DNA of 64,000 bases from Bradyrhizobium sp. CCBAU 53421 (GCF_015291625.1 NZ_CP030047.1:6448001-6512000); one strand, 5' to 3'; positions 36,960 through 46,117 are shown, numbered from the stretch's first letter. Numbers and translations: made by a program. Notes: generated by a model from the letters alone, not told the origin.

Positions 36960-37877
36960 TCAGGCGTGCCCCTTGTCGCAAGCTTTCGCGACCTCTGCCA
37001 GCAGCCCGCGCGCCCATTTGTGCAGGCCGGATTTGGCGGTCCGGGCGCTCCAGTACATGTCGATCGAGATCGGCACCCGGAACGGCAGCGCAGCGACATG
37101 CAGGCCGCCGCGCATCGTCCGCGCCAGATGATGCGGGATGGTCGCAACCAGCCTCGTACCGGCGACGATGCGCTCCAGGCTGTCGTGGTTCGGCAGGCTG
37201 ACTGCAGGCTCGATCTCGATCTCCTTTGCCTTGAGGGCTTCGAGATAAAGCGGCTGCCATTCGCCGCTATGGGTGATGAAGACATGCTCGGCCTTGGCAT
37301 AGGCCAATAGCGCGATCCGGCCGCGCGCCAGCGGATTGGCCGGGTCCATCACGCAGACATAGTGATCGGTGAGGATATGGCGCCGAAAGAAGCTTTCGCC
37401 GACGACCCCGACCGGACCGAGCACGATGTCGCACTGGTTCTGCTTGAGATGGACGTCGCCATGGCCCGCGGCGTCGAGCAGGACGAGACGGACGTGAGGC
37501 GCGCCGCCACGCAGCCGCGCGCTGAACCGCGGCATCAGGGTCTGGCGTTCGTGATAGTTGCAGGAGATCGTTACGCTGCCCTGCGCCGTCGCCGGATCGA
37601 ATTCGACCGGTGAAGCAAGCCCGTCGATCTCGCCGATCATGTCCCGCGCCCAGGCGACTAGTGCCGCGCAGCGTTCGGTGGCGGTCACGCCATTGCCGTT
37701 GCGGACGAACAAGGGATCACCGAGCGCGCCGCGCAGCCGCTCGACCGCGTAGCTGATGGTGGACTGGTTGACGTCGAGGCGCTTGGCAGCCGCCGAGAAC
37801 GACTGCAGATCGTAGACCAGCACGAGCGTCCGCAGGGTCCCGATGTCGATCGGATCGATCGAGGAATTGGCCGCCAC
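36960..37877 (-). CDS. LysR-family transcriptional regulator
   Basis: A 305-residue LysR regulator. The N-terminal helix-turn-helix is clear (LRTLVLVYDLQSFSAAAKRL, DVNQSTISYAVERLRGALGD, PLFVRNGNGVTATERC). A periplasmic-binding-protein-like effector domain follows from about 95 (GSVTISCNYHERQTLMPRFS, CDIVLGPVGVVGESFFRR, FITHSGEWQPLYLEALKAKE). It is divergent from the cytochrome P450 gene with a 138-nt gap holding a symmetric inverted repeat, so it probably controls the P450 gene and itself. The inducer is unknown. Confidence 0.92.
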   Translation of the reverse strand: MAANSSIDPIDIGTLRTLVLVYDLQSFSAAAKRLDVNQSTISYAVERLRGALGDPLFVRNGNGVTATERCAALVAWARDMIGEIDGLASPVEFDPATAQGSVTISCNYHERQTLMPRFSARLRGGAPHVRLVLLDAAGHGDVHLKQNQCDIVLGPVGVVGESFFRRHILTDHYVCVMDPANPLARGRIALLAYAKAEHVFITHSGEWQPLYLEALKAKEIEIEPAVSLPNHDSLERIVAGTRLVATIPHHLARTMRGGLHVAALPFRVPISIDMYWSARTAKSGLHKWARGLLAEVAKACDKGHA

Positions 37878-37928
37878 GCTGCACCTCCCGCCTTGCTGGG
37901 AGGCCAGCCTACCACGAAGTCATTGAAT

Positions 37929-37960
37929 AATTCGATAACCTATATCGACCCCATCGAATT
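37929..37960. promoter_or_regulatory. inverted repeat in the LysR-P450 divergent promoter
   Basis: AATTCGAT at 37929-37936 and ATCGAATT at 37953-37960 are perfect complements 16 nt apart, with a further ATATCGA between them. Position and symmetry suit a LysR operator. Confidence 0.5.
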
Positions 37961-38015
37961 GAGCGATTGCGGCCCCTGGCGCTAGCCTTGGCAAAAAAGC
38001 GCTCCGGGAGGACCA

Positions 38016-39197
38016 ATGACCAGCACCGTGCCTGTCGTCACCGATATCGCGTATCAGGATCTGCTCGACGACCCCTATCCGATCTTCCGCCGCCTGCGCG
38101 AGCTGGCGCCGGCGGTGTTCGTCGAGCCCGCGAAGCTGACGCTGGTGACGCGCTTCGACGACATCACGCGGATCGAGCGCGATCCCGCGACCTACTCGGC
38201 CGACAATCCGACCTCGCTGGTCAACAAGGTGATGGGGCCGACCTTCATGCGCAAGGACGGCGCCGAGCACGCGATCGGCCGCAAGGCGATCGAGCCGTCG
38301 TTCCGCCCGGCCACGATCAAGGAGCATTGGGCACCGAAGTTCACCGCGATCGCGGCGACGCTGATCGATGACCTGTCGGCTGCCGGCGAGGCCGATCTGT
38401 TCTCCACACTCGCCGCGCCGATGGCCTCGCTCAGCCTGATGGCGATGATCGGCTTTCGCGAGATGCCGTGGCAGATCCTGGCCGAGTGGTCGCAGGCGTT
38501 GATCGACGGCGCGGGCAATTACGCCGCCGATGCCGAGATCGAGTGCAAGGCGATGCAGGCGAGCGCCGATGTCGATGCCGCGATCGATGCGATGCTCGAC
38601 GATCACCGCAGCCGCCCCAATCCCTCGATCCTGTCCTCGATGGTCAACGCCGATCCGCCGATGCCGATCGAGGGCATCCGCGCCAACATCAAGGTGATCA
38701 TCGGCGGTGGCCTCAACGAGCCGCGCGACGCGATCCTGACGCTGGTGCTCGGCCTGCTGGAAAACCCGGCGCAGAAGGACGGCGTGCTGGCGAAGCCCGA
38801 GCTATGGCCGGCCGCGCTCGAGGAAGCGGTGCGTTGGATCTCGCCGATCGGCATGTATCCGCGCCGCGTCACCCGCGATGTCGACCTTTCCGGCACCATG
38901 CTGCCCGAGGGCCTTCAGATCGGGCTCTGCGTCGGCGCGGCCAACCGCGACGGCAATCGCTTCGCCGAGCCCGATCGTTTTGACGTGACGCGGCCGAAGC
39001 AATCGCACCTGGCGTTCGGCGCCGGACCGCATTTCTGCGCCGGCACCTGGGTGTCGCGGCTCACCGTCGGCAAGATCGTTGTGCCGATGCTGTTCGAGCG
39101 CTTGCCCAGTTTGCGCCTCCGCGCGGAGGCGCCGCCTGTCGTCCGCGGCTGGGTATTCCGCGGCCCGGTAACGCTGCCGGTACGATGGGATGCGTGA
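38016..39197 (+). CDS. cytochrome P450
   Basis: A 393-residue soluble bacterial P450. The heme-binding loop is FGAGPHFCAGTWVSR (FxxGxxxCxG with the cysteine ligand), the ExxR motif is LEEAVRW (Glu, Arg), and the PERF-like region is FAEPDRFDVTR. The I-helix reads IIGGGLNEPRDAI, with Asn-Glu-Pro where most P450s have an acidic residue plus Thr for oxygen activation; some P450 subfamilies share this change. It needs a ferredoxin and reductase, none of which is encoded nearby. GGGAGGACCA precedes the ATG at 38016. The divergent LysR gene is the likely regulator. Confidence 0.93.
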   Translation: MTSTVPVVTDIAYQDLLDDPYPIFRRLRELAPAVFVEPAKLTLVTRFDDITRIERDPATYSADNPTSLVNKVMGPTFMRKDGAEHAIGRKAIEPSFRPATIKEHWAPKFTAIAATLIDDLSAAGEADLFSTLAAPMASLSLMAMIGFREMPWQILAEWSQALIDGAGNYAADAEIECKAMQASADVDAAIDAMLDDHRSRPNPSILSSMVNADPPMPIEGIRANIKVIIGGGLNEPRDAILTLVLGLLENPAQKDGVLAKPELWPAALEEAVRWISPIGMYPRRVTRDVDLSGTMLPEGLQIGLCVGAANRDGNRFAEPDRFDVTRPKQSHLAFGAGPHFCAGTWVSRLTVGKIVVPMLFERLPSLRLRAEAPPVVRGWVFRGPVTLPVRWDA

Positions 39198-39220
39198 GGA
39201 TCGCAAGTCGGGTTATCGCA

Positions 39221-40072
39221 TTACTTGCCGGCAGGAGCGGCGCGGCTGCTACCCGCAGGCGGATAGGACGCGGCGAATAGACAATCGTGCATCCACGGCT
39301 GGTCGATCGCGTCGACATCAATGTCAGGATCGTATTTCCAGAGATCGCCGGTGTAGGGCGGCGGAAGATCGTTGGATGAGGCAGGATTCGTATTCCAGCG
39401 CACATCACCCCAGATCGTGGCGTTGTCGCCGGGCTCCGGGCATCGCGCACTCGTCGTGTCAGGACCTATTGAGCAAGTCGCCACCGGGTTGGGTTCGCCG
39501 CCTTTCAGGATGCTTACAAGCCGGTATTCGGTCATGTGACCGCTCGCCCAAACCATTTCGACGCTGCAAACCCTATCGTTGTTCTGGCGATGCGCCTCGC
39601 CCCAGCAGCCGTAACTCCAGCCTCCGTAAGGCGGGGGCAGAAGAACGCAGGACGTCCTGTAACCGGCGAAGGAGCCGCCGCCGTCCTTTGCAACAATTTC
39701 ACGCTGGCGCTCCATTGCGCGGATCGGCTCGGTGGTCTGCAGGCGCGTCAGGCGATCACGAGTCACCTTGAGCAACACCTCGCGATCGTCGGTCTTGTCA
39801 TCTTCCGCCTGTCCATATCGGTCTGCACCTTGTGAACGCACCGCGATCCATCGTCGCTGGCTCAACACCAGCGCGTCGTGGAATTCGTGATCCGTGGTTT
39901 CTCGCAACAGCTTGAAATAGGCCGCGCTCATCGCGGCGTCGGCCTGCTTCAGCTTCGGCGTTGCGCAGATCAGCTTGTCGACCGGCAGAGAGGCCCGCGC
40001 GCAGTCCAGCGCAAGAGCTGGCGACGAACGGACGGCGACGAGAACCAAGCCCAGGATAATGCCCCGTCTCAT
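39221..40072 (-). CDS. exported lysozyme-inhibitor LprI-like (DUF1311) protein
   Basis: A 283-residue protein with a signal peptide (RRGIILGLVLVAVRSSPALA) and an LprI/DUF1311 domain: DCARASLPVDKLICATPKLK, ADAAMSAAYFKLLRET, LVLSQRRWIAVRSQ. The four-helix LprI domain carries the conserved cysteines. The remaining 150 residues (from about YRTSCVLLPPPYGGWSYGCW) are cysteine-containing and of unknown fold. Family members bind lysozyme in the cell envelope, but most are untested. It lies tail to tail with the P450 gene and upstream of the M20 amidohydrolase on the same strand. There is no sign of co-function. Confidence 0.8.
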   Translation of the reverse strand: MRRGIILGLVLVAVRSSPALALDCARASLPVDKLICATPKLKQADAAMSAAYFKLLRETTDHEFHDALVLSQRRWIAVRSQGADRYGQAEDDKTDDREVLLKVTRDRLTRLQTTEPIRAMERQREIVAKDGGGSFAGYRTSCVLLPPPYGGWSYGCWGEAHRQNNDRVCSVEMVWASGHMTEYRLVSILKGGEPNPVATCSIGPDTTSARCPEPGDNATIWGDVRWNTNPASSNDLPPPYTGDLWKYDPDIDVDAIDQPWMHDCLFAASYPPAGSSRAAPAGK

Positions 40073-40111
40073 CGTCGTCCCTTGCCGGCTTCACGCAATG
40101 ACCGACAACGA

Positions 40112-41284
40112 TCACGCCGCCAGCGCGTCTTCCACGATTTTCACGAAATAGGACGTGCCGAACACGATCGCCTCGTCGTTGAAATTGTAGGCGGGGTGAT
40201 GCAGGCCGGCGCTGTCGCCATTGCCGCAGAAGATGAAGGCGCCGGGCCGCGCTTCCAGCATGTACGAAAAATCCTCGCCGCCCATCAGCGGCGGCATCGT
40301 ATGTACGTTGCCGTCGCCGGCCACTTCCTTGGCGATGCGGGTCGCGAATTCGGTCTGCGAGGCGTGGTTGACGGTGACCGGATAGCCACGCTTGTAGTCG
40401 AGCTCGATCCGCGCGCCGGTCAGCTGGGCCACGCCCTTGACCACTTCGCCGATGCGCTTCTCGATCAGTTGCCGGACCTCCGGGGTCAGGGTGCGGACGG
40501 TGCCGCGCAACACCGCGGTCTGCGGAATCACGTTGCGGGCATTGCCGGCGTGGAATTCGCAGATCGAGATCACGGCGGAATCGAGCGGATCGACGCTGCG
40601 CGACACGATCGACTGCAGCGCGGTGATCAGTTGCGCGCCGACCATCACCGAATCGATGCATTTATGCGGCCGCGCGGCGTGGCCACCGAGCCCCTCGATG
40701 TTGATGTTGACCTCGTCGGTCGACGCCATGATCGGGCCGGAGCGGATCGCGAACGAGCCGATCGGAATCCCCGGACCGTTGTGCATGCCGTAAACCTGCT
40801 GGACGCCGAAGCGGTCCATCAAGCCGTCCTTGATCATGGCGGCGGCGCCGGCCCCGCCCTCCTCGGCCGGCTGGAAGATCACGACCGCATCGCCGGCGAA
40901 ATTGCGCGTCTCGGCGAGATAGCGCGCCGCGCCGAGCAGCATCGCGGTGTGGCCGTCATGGCCGCAGGCGTGCATCTTGCCCGGCGTCTTCGAGGCGTAA
41001 GGCAGGTTGGTTTCCTCGTGGATCGGCAGCGCATCCATGTCGGCGCGCAGGCCGATCACCTTGACGTCGCCCTTGGCCGCGCCCTTCTTGCCCTTGATGA
41101 CGCCGACCACGCCGGTCTTGCCGAGCCCGGTCACGACCTCGTCGCAGCCGAATTCCCGTAGCCGGTCCGCCACGAATGATGCAGTGCGATGCACGTCGTA
41201 GAGCAGTTCGGGGTTTTCATGGATGTTGCGGCGCCAGGCCTGGATATCGGGTTGCAGATCGGCGACGCGGTTGACGATGGGCAT
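40112..41284 (-). CDS. cytoplasmic M20 family amidohydrolase (hippurate hydrolase-like)
   Basis: A 390-residue M20D metallopeptidase/amidohydrolase. Metal-binding and catalytic motifs are visible: GLRADMDALPIHE, KMHACGHDGHTAMLLGAARY, IFQPAEEGGAGAAAM, GMHNGPGIPIGSFA and PPLMGGEDFSYMLEARPGAF. The dimerisation domain contains LGGHAARPHKCIDSV. The family removes acyl groups from N-acyl amino acids such as hippurate or IAA conjugates; the substrate is unknown. No signal peptide is seen, so it is cytoplasmic. The start MPIVNRVADLQP at 41284 was chosen over a Met 20 codons upstream. Confidence 0.92.
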   Translation of the reverse strand: MPIVNRVADLQPDIQAWRRNIHENPELLYDVHRTASFVADRLREFGCDEVVTGLGKTGVVGVIKGKKGAAKGDVKVIGLRADMDALPIHEETNLPYASKTPGKMHACGHDGHTAMLLGAARYLAETRNFAGDAVVIFQPAEEGGAGAAAMIKDGLMDRFGVQQVYGMHNGPGIPIGSFAIRSGPIMASTDEVNINIEGLGGHAARPHKCIDSVMVGAQLITALQSIVSRSVDPLDSAVISICEFHAGNARNVIPQTAVLRGTVRTLTPEVRQLIEKRIGEVVKGVAQLTGARIELDYKRGYPVTVNHASQTEFATRIAKEVAGDGNVHTMPPLMGGEDFSYMLEARPGAFIFCGNGDSAGLHHPAYNFNDEAIVFGTSYFVKIVEDALAA

Positions 41285-41504
41285 GAGAATTCTGGCCTCA
41301 GAGGTTGGACGTAAGTCCTCTCTAGCATGCAAGAGGCGGTCCACCCAACAGATGTGGCATGCCTCCGGCCCGGGCCCTGCATTCGCAAAACGGGACGCCT
41401 AACGTTCCGCGGACATGGGAGCCGCGTGACCTTGGCGCCGTTCGCCAATGTCTGGCCTTGCAGGACCGTATCCGACCAAAGCCTAATAGTGCCGGGGAGA
41501 CCTC

Positions 41505-41993
41505 ATGCCGATACTACTAGAGGTTTCCGCGCCGAAATCCTCCAGCCTCAAACAAGCAGGCGGCTGCATGACGCCGGATCAAGCGGTCTTGTTCTCCACC
41601 ATCATCCTGCTGGTGCCGATGGGCTACTTCCTGCTGGCGGCGCCGGCGTTCCTGCTCGTGAAGCTCGACCTCCCGCCCGTCACGCGGCTGCTGCGCGGCA
41701 TGTTCAATGCCTACTTCCTGGTGCTGACCGTCTCGGGCGCGATCGGGACGCTCGCCTTTGCCACGGCCGGCCGGTTCGCCGTCGCACTCGGCATTGCCCT
41801 GATCGCGGGCTTCGCGGTGCTGGCACGCCGCTGGTTCCTGCGCCGGCTCGATGCCGAGGCGGACGCGCGAGACTCTGGTGATCCGACCGCCGTGCGGCGG
41901 CTGCGCCAGCTGCATTGGGGCGGCATGCTGTGCAATGCGGTCCAGGTGTTCGCCCTGGTTGGCAGCATTCCCTACATGGCGCCGCTGCCTTGA
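41505..41993 (+). CDS. small membrane protein, unknown function
   Basis: A 162-residue protein with four hydrophobic segments (STIILLVPMGYFLLAAPAFL, MFNAYFLVLTVSGAIGTLAF, AVALGIALIAGFAVLARRWF, MLCNAVQVFALVGSIPYM). GGGGAG eight nt before the ATG at 41505 supports this start; a second Met at 41568 (MTPDQAVLF) would give a 141-residue form without the polar leader. No named domain is recognised. The last 22 nt overlap the 3' end of the convergent PNPOx-like gene. Confidence 0.7.
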   Translation: MPILLEVSAPKSSSLKQAGGCMTPDQAVLFSTIILLVPMGYFLLAAPAFLLVKLDLPPVTRLLRGMFNAYFLVLTVSGAIGTLAFATAGRFAVALGIALIAGFAVLARRWFLRRLDAEADARDSGDPTAVRRLRQLHWGGMLCNAVQVFALVGSIPYMAPLP

Positions 41994-42613
41994 TCGGGCT
42001 TCCGATGCGGATCGTATTTCGAAAGGACGTCCTTGAGATAATCCCGGCTTTTCCATTCCGGTGCAGGCGGCTCGTATCCGGGCCGAGGAACGAACGGATT
42101 CGCCGGCACATCCGCTGACGCGCCCATCAGGTCCGGAATGTAGCGCGGGCAATTCGGAAAGATTTCGCATTTGACGCGCACGACGACCTTCGCGCCGTGA
42201 TGCCGGGCAAGCGCTTCCGCATCGTCGTGGATCGTTGCCTTGCCTCGGACGCGTGCGCGAAACGTCTTGCCGTCGAGGCGCACAAACAGCAACCCGACAT
42301 TCGGGTTGCGGTGAATATTGCCGAGCGTGCGGTACATGTTGTTGCCGTCATACTCGGGGTATTCAAGCGTGTCGGGCCCGGTGATCTTGACGAAGCCGGG
42401 ATCGCCGCAACGCATCGAACAATCGACGTTGTCCTGATAGCTCGTCGCAATGAAAAAGAACCGCGTCTCCTCGATCAGCTTGCGCTCGTGTTCCCAGAAC
42501 TCGAAGTGGAGGCGATGCTTCTCGAGGCCGTCGGCGACGCGACGACCGTCGAAACGGTCCTGCAACTCACGCATTCCGTCGTGGTAGAAAGGGGCGCGGA
42601 CGGGATCTGCCAC
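41972..42613 (-). CDS. pyridoxamine 5'-phosphate oxidase-family flavin-binding protein
   Basis: A 213-residue split-barrel protein of the PNPOx-like family, close to MSMEG_1061-type proteins. Family features include FFFIATSYQDNVDCSMRCGD, VKITGPDTLEYPEYDGNNMY, TLGNIHRNPNVGLLFVRLDG and ARVRGKATIHDD. The tail CEIFPNCPRYIPDL is typical of the subgroup. These proteins bind FMN or F420-like flavins; the reaction is unknown. The GTG at 42613 was chosen because GGAGGA lies six nt upstream; there is no better ATG. Confidence 0.88.
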   Translation of the reverse strand: MADPVRAPFYHDGMRELQDRFDGRRVADGLEKHRLHFEFWEHERKLIEETRFFFIATSYQDNVDCSMRCGDPGFVKITGPDTLEYPEYDGNNMYRTLGNIHRNPNVGLLFVRLDGKTFRARVRGKATIHDDAEALARHHGAKVVVRVKCEIFPNCPRYIPDLMGASADVPANPFVPRPGYEPPAPEWKSRDYLKDVLSKYDPHRKPDQGSGAM

Positions 42614-42718
42614 AGGACTCCTCCAGCAAGTTGAGCAATCGATCCGCGAGTTCTGGCACGGCCAGAATGCACGGCGCAACGGCCGCGAATTATCGTTACC
42701 GCGCCCGGCCGGCGGCGG

Positions 42719-44056
42719 CTATTGTCCCCGCGCCTGCCGGTCGAACGCGCTGAGCACGGCAAGCGTCATGGCCTCGACACCGGTCTTGATGGTCGGCTCC
42801 GGCACCGGCGCGAACAACGGCGAATGGTTGGTTGGCAATGGCGGGCCGTTGCCGGCCTGGGCCGCGGCGACGCGCTCCGGCTCATAGATGCCGATGTTGA
42901 AGAACATCGACGGCACTCCGGCGCTGACGAACTCCGAATAATCCTCGCTGGGCGTGCCGGGCGGCGACGGTGCGAACTTGTCGCCAAACGCCGCCCTCAG
43001 CACCTTTTCCGCCGTGCCGACCACGTCGGGATCGTTGATCACGGCCTTGGTCCCTTCGGTGATGTTGATCTCAGGCTCCGGCGCATTCGACATGGCGGCG
43101 ACCGCCTTTGCCGTCCGCTCGATGCCTGCGAGCATCTTGGCGCGCACCTCGGGCTTGAAGGTGCGAATGGTGCCGAACAGCACCACGTCATCCGGAATGA
43201 TGTTTGACGCGGTGCCGCCGTGAATTGAGCCGATGCTGACCACGCCGAATTCGGTCGGGTCCTTTTCGCGGCTGATCACGCTCTGGACATCGACGACGAA
43301 GCGCGCGGCCATCATGACGGGATCAATGGTCGCCTGCGGCACCGCGCCGTGCCCGCCGCGGCCGCGGAATTTGATGTAGAGGCCATCGGCGGCAGATGAG
43401 CCGATCCCGACGCGATAGCGCACCGTTCCATAGGCGAACGGGCCATCGTGCAAGGCGAAGCCGAAATCCGGCTTTGGAAATTTCGTGAACAGACCGTCCG
43501 CCAGCATCGCCTTGGCGCCCGACACGATCTCTTCTGCCGGCTGGGCGATGAACATCAGCGTGCCGTGCCATCGGTCTTTCAGGCCGAGCAGCGTCTTGGC
43601 CGTGCCCACCCAGCTCGCCATGTGGATGTCGTGGCCGCAGCTGTGCGCAACGAAGGTTTCCCGTCCCTGCCACGTGGTCTTGTCGTGGCTGGCATAGGGA
43701 AGTCCGGTCTTCTCCTCCATCGGCAGCGCATCGAGCTCGGTGCGCACCATGATGGTCGGGCCCGCGCCATTTCTGTAGATCGCGACCAGCCCGGTCTTGC
43801 CGACGTGCTCCGTCACCTCGAAGCCCAGCGCCCGCATCTCGGCAGCCAGCTTGGCCGCGGTCTTCTCCTCCTGAAACGCGATCTCGGGATGGGCGTGAAT
43901 ATCCTTGTAGAGCGCGTCGAGCTTCGGATAGTCGACCTCGACCGACTTCTCGATGGCGCCCTTCAGCGCGGCGACATCGAGCTCGGCATTGGCCCGCGGC
44001 GGCAATGACGCGCAGAGCGCAGCGGACGCAAGCAGCGTAAGAACAATCTTGTTCAT
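42719..44056 (-). CDS. exported M20 family amidohydrolase
   Basis: A 445-residue M20D amidohydrolase with a clear signal peptide (MNKIVLTLLASAALCASLPP, cleavage after ANA), so it acts in the periplasm. Motifs are HAHPEIAFQEEKTAAKLA, VRTELDALPMEEKTGLPYAS, VAHSCGHDIHMASWVGTAKT, IAQPAEEIVSGAKAM, FALHDGPFAYGTV, FRGRGGHGAVPQATIDPVMM and GTPSEDYSEFVSAGVPSMFF. Compared with the cytoplasmic paralogue at 40112-41284, the core is the same but the export signal and a longer C-terminus are added. The likely role is hydrolysis of N-acyl amino acids or peptides outside the membrane. It is a separate unit from the IclR gene upstream. Confidence 0.92.
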   Translation of the reverse strand: MNKIVLTLLASAALCASLPPRANAELDVAALKGAIEKSVEVDYPKLDALYKDIHAHPEIAFQEEKTAAKLAAEMRALGFEVTEHVGKTGLVAIYRNGAGPTIMVRTELDALPMEEKTGLPYASHDKTTWQGRETFVAHSCGHDIHMASWVGTAKTLLGLKDRWHGTLMFIAQPAEEIVSGAKAMLADGLFTKFPKPDFGFALHDGPFAYGTVRYRVGIGSSAADGLYIKFRGRGGHGAVPQATIDPVMMAARFVVDVQSVISREKDPTEFGVVSIGSIHGGTASNIIPDDVVLFGTIRTFKPEVRAKMLAGIERTAKAVAAMSNAPEPEINITEGTKAVINDPDVVGTAEKVLRAAFGDKFAPSPPGTPSEDYSEFVSAGVPSMFFNIGIYEPERVAAAQAGNGPPLPTNHSPLFAPVPEPTIKTGVEAMTLAVLSAFDRQARGQ

Positions 44057-44186
44057 GGCAATCGCTCCAGCTGAAATCCGGATCTCGTATCCCGAGCAAG
44101 CCTTGCATCGCAGGGCCACGCTCGGCTGCACGATCTAAGCAGGCAAGGCGATCAGAGACAATGACTGATCCGGAGCGTGCACGGTC

Positions 44187-44957
44187 CTAGCCCGAGGTGA
44201 GCATCTGGCTGCGGATCTCCTGTGCAGTGCGGCGCAGCGGCAGCAGGAATTTCTTGCGCGCGCCGGCCTCGCTGACCGTGCCGGAGATCGTGTTGACGCT
44301 GAGCGCCGCGACCACCGCGCCCGCCGGATCGCGCAACGGCACCGCGATGCCGCAGATCGCGGGATCGAGCTCACCATCGACCCAGGCATAGCCGTCACCC
44401 TCGACCCGCGCGAGCAATTCGCCGAGCCGTTCCGGATCGGTCACCGTGCGCGGCGTGACCTGCTTGAAGCCGCCGGTCGCCAGATAAGCCTCGCGGGTGC
44501 CGGGCGGCAGAGCCGCGAGCATGACGCGGCCGAGCGACACCAGATGCGCCGGGAGGCGGCTGCCGACGCCGAGATTGGCTGACAGAATCCGCCGCGCCGG
44601 CAGCCGCAGCGCATAGACGATCTCGTCCTCGTCGAGCACCGCCATCGCGCAGGACTCCCCGATCTCGTTGCGCAGATTCTCCAGCGCGCGCTGCGCATGC
44701 GCCCAGTACGGCAATGCATTGAGATAGGACAGGCCGAGCCCGAGAGCGCGCGGCCGCAAGCTGAAATAGCGTCCATCGGAGGCGCAGTATTTCAGCGCCA
44801 CCAGGGTCGCGAGAATGCGGCGCGCGGTGGCGCGGTTGAGACCGGCGGTGTCGGCGGCCTCCGCCAGCGTGTGCCGCCCCGGCGGCTTGCCGAGCGCCTC
44901 GATGATCGAGAAACCACGCGCGATCGCGCGCACGAAGCCGTCGCTCTCTTTGCTCAT
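44187..44957 (-). CDS. IclR-family transcriptional regulator (PcaR/PobR-like)
   Basis: A 256-residue IclR regulator. The winged helix is at the N-terminus (VRAIARGFSIIEALGKPPGR, TLAEAADTAGLNRATARRIL, ATLVALKYCASDGRYFSLRP), followed by the effector domain (IGESCAMAVLDEDEIVYALR, LPAHLVSLGRVMLAALPPG, YAWVDGELDPAICGIAVPLR, VVAALSVNTISG). The pattern resembles the PcaR/PobR branch that controls aromatic-acid catabolism. It is divergent from the MaoC pair with a 170-nt gap that contains a perfect GTTCGCC-T-GGCGAAC palindrome. It probably controls the genes from 45128 onward. Confidence 0.92.
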   Translation of the reverse strand: MSKESDGFVRAIARGFSIIEALGKPPGRHTLAEAADTAGLNRATARRILATLVALKYCASDGRYFSLRPRALGLGLSYLNALPYWAHAQRALENLRNEIGESCAMAVLDEDEIVYALRLPARRILSANLGVGSRLPAHLVSLGRVMLAALPPGTREAYLATGGFKQVTPRTVTDPERLGELLARVEGDGYAWVDGELDPAICGIAVPLRDPAGAVVAALSVNTISGTVSEAGARKKFLLPLRRTAQEIRSQMLTSG

Positions 44958-45091
44958 TGCACCGTTCCGCCGCGTCCGCCGTATTTGCTCATCACGTCGC
45001 GGCCCGCATGGCTGCCTGCGCATGACGCGGCGCTGCCCGCTTGTCAGGGGCTCCCGACCGCGCTAGCGTCAATTCATACAGCGAATTAACT

Positions 45092-45106
45092 GTTCGCCTG
45101 GCGAAC
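45092..45106. promoter_or_regulatory. candidate IclR operator
   Basis: GTTCGCC-T-GGCGAAC is a perfect 15-nt palindrome 22-36 nt before the first MaoC gene. IclR proteins often bind TTCGC/GCGAA-type palindromes, and the divergent gene encodes an IclR regulator. Confidence 0.6.
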
Positions 45107-45127
45107 TGAATAACAGGAGGATCCTCG

Positions 45128-45619
45128 ATGGCGCAAGCAGAAAGTTCTGCGGCCACCCCGTTCGAAACCGATTTCTGGAAGGACGCGAAGTTGCGCAAGG
45201 TGTGGGACGACATCGTCCCCGGCGAGCCGCGCAAGACACTGCCCTACACGCTGACGCAGGAAGCGATCGCGCTGTATTGCCGTGCAGTCGGCGAGACCAA
45301 TCCGCTCTATCTCGACGAAGCGGCCGCGAAGGCCGGACCCTATGGCGGACTGATCGCGCCGCCTGCGATCCACATCCTCCTCATGTTCGCCTGCACGCCG
45401 GCCGACGACTGGATGCGCTCGCCCGGCACCGTCAATGCCGGTCAGTCCTGGAGCTACAACATCCCTGCCCGCCCCGGCGACACCATCACCCTGCAGGCCC
45501 GCGCGCTCGACAAGTTCATTAAGCGCGAGCGGCTGTTCGTGGTGCACGACAACGTCTTCTTCAACCAGCATGGCGACGTGATCTGCTCGGGTCGCGGCCA
45601 GACCATCCGTCCGATGTAA
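45128..45619 (+). CDS. MaoC/FAS1-like dehydratase domain protein, subunit 1
   Basis: A 163-residue hot-dog-fold protein. FETDFWKDAKLRKVWDDIVP, TLTQEAIALYCRAVGETNPL, YGGLIAPPAIHILLMFA and RPGDTITLQARALDKFIKRE match the N-terminal FAS1-type or MaoC dehydratase half. The usual catalytic Asp/His of (R)-hydratases is not clear here, so it may be the structural partner of a heterodimer with the next gene. AGGAGGATCCTCG precedes the ATG, a strong ribosome binding site. It is the first gene after the IclR operator. Confidence 0.85.
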   Translation: MAQAESSAATPFETDFWKDAKLRKVWDDIVPGEPRKTLPYTLTQEAIALYCRAVGETNPLYLDEAAAKAGPYGGLIAPPAIHILLMFACTPADDWMRSPGTVNAGQSWSYNIPARPGDTITLQARALDKFIKRERLFVVHDNVFFNQHGDVICSGRGQTIRPM

Positions 45620-45630
45620 GGGGGATCACG

Positions 45631-46080
45631 ATGACCTCAGCGAATTTCGACGCTCTCAAGGCCGGCGACACCATCGACGGTCCCGCCTTCGCGGTGTCGC
45701 GCGAATCGATCCGCCTGTTCTGCGATGCATCGCTCGACTACAACCCGCTGCATCTCGACGACAACTACATGAAGGGCGATTTCGGCAAGACCAATTTCGG
45801 CGGCATCATCATGCACGGCATGAACAATTTCGGCCTGATCTCGCGCATGTTGACCGACTGGGCGCTTCCCGCCGGCGCGATCCATCGCCGGCTCGAGACG
45901 CGCTGGCTGAAGCCGGTGAAGCCCGGCGACACCATCCGCCCGGCCGGCACCATCAAGGCCAAGCAGACCACCGCGAAGTCGCGCTGGGTGCTGGTCGACG
46001 TCGCCGTGCAGAACCAGCGCGGCGAGACGGTCGCGGCCGGCGAAGCGATGCTGGAGTTTCCGGGCGCGAAGGCGAGCTAG
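45631..46080 (+). CDS. MaoC-like dehydratase, subunit 2
   Basis: A 149-residue MaoC hydratase-like protein starting 11 nt after its partner. The hydratase-2 motif is present as FCDASLDYNPLHLDD (Asp, His-type pair), with FGKTNFGGIIMHGMNNFGLI and RWLKPVKPGDTIRPAGTI. It probably forms a heteromer with the preceding protein and hydrates an enoyl-CoA thioester in a catabolic route. GGGGGATCACG precedes the ATG. The substrate is unknown; the context (IclR, MFS, GMC oxidoreductase, hydrolase) suggests degradation of an imported organic acid or alcohol. Confidence 0.87.
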   Translation: MTSANFDALKAGDTIDGPAFAVSRESIRLFCDASLDYNPLHLDDNYMKGDFGKTNFGGIIMHGMNNFGLISRMLTDWALPAGAIHRRLETRWLKPVKPGDTIRPAGTIKAKQTTAKSRWVLVDVAVQNQRGETVAAGEAMLEFPGAKAS

Positions 46081-46117
46081 CCGCGTATTCGATCAGAGCA
46101 ACTGGCTCCCACTCCGC

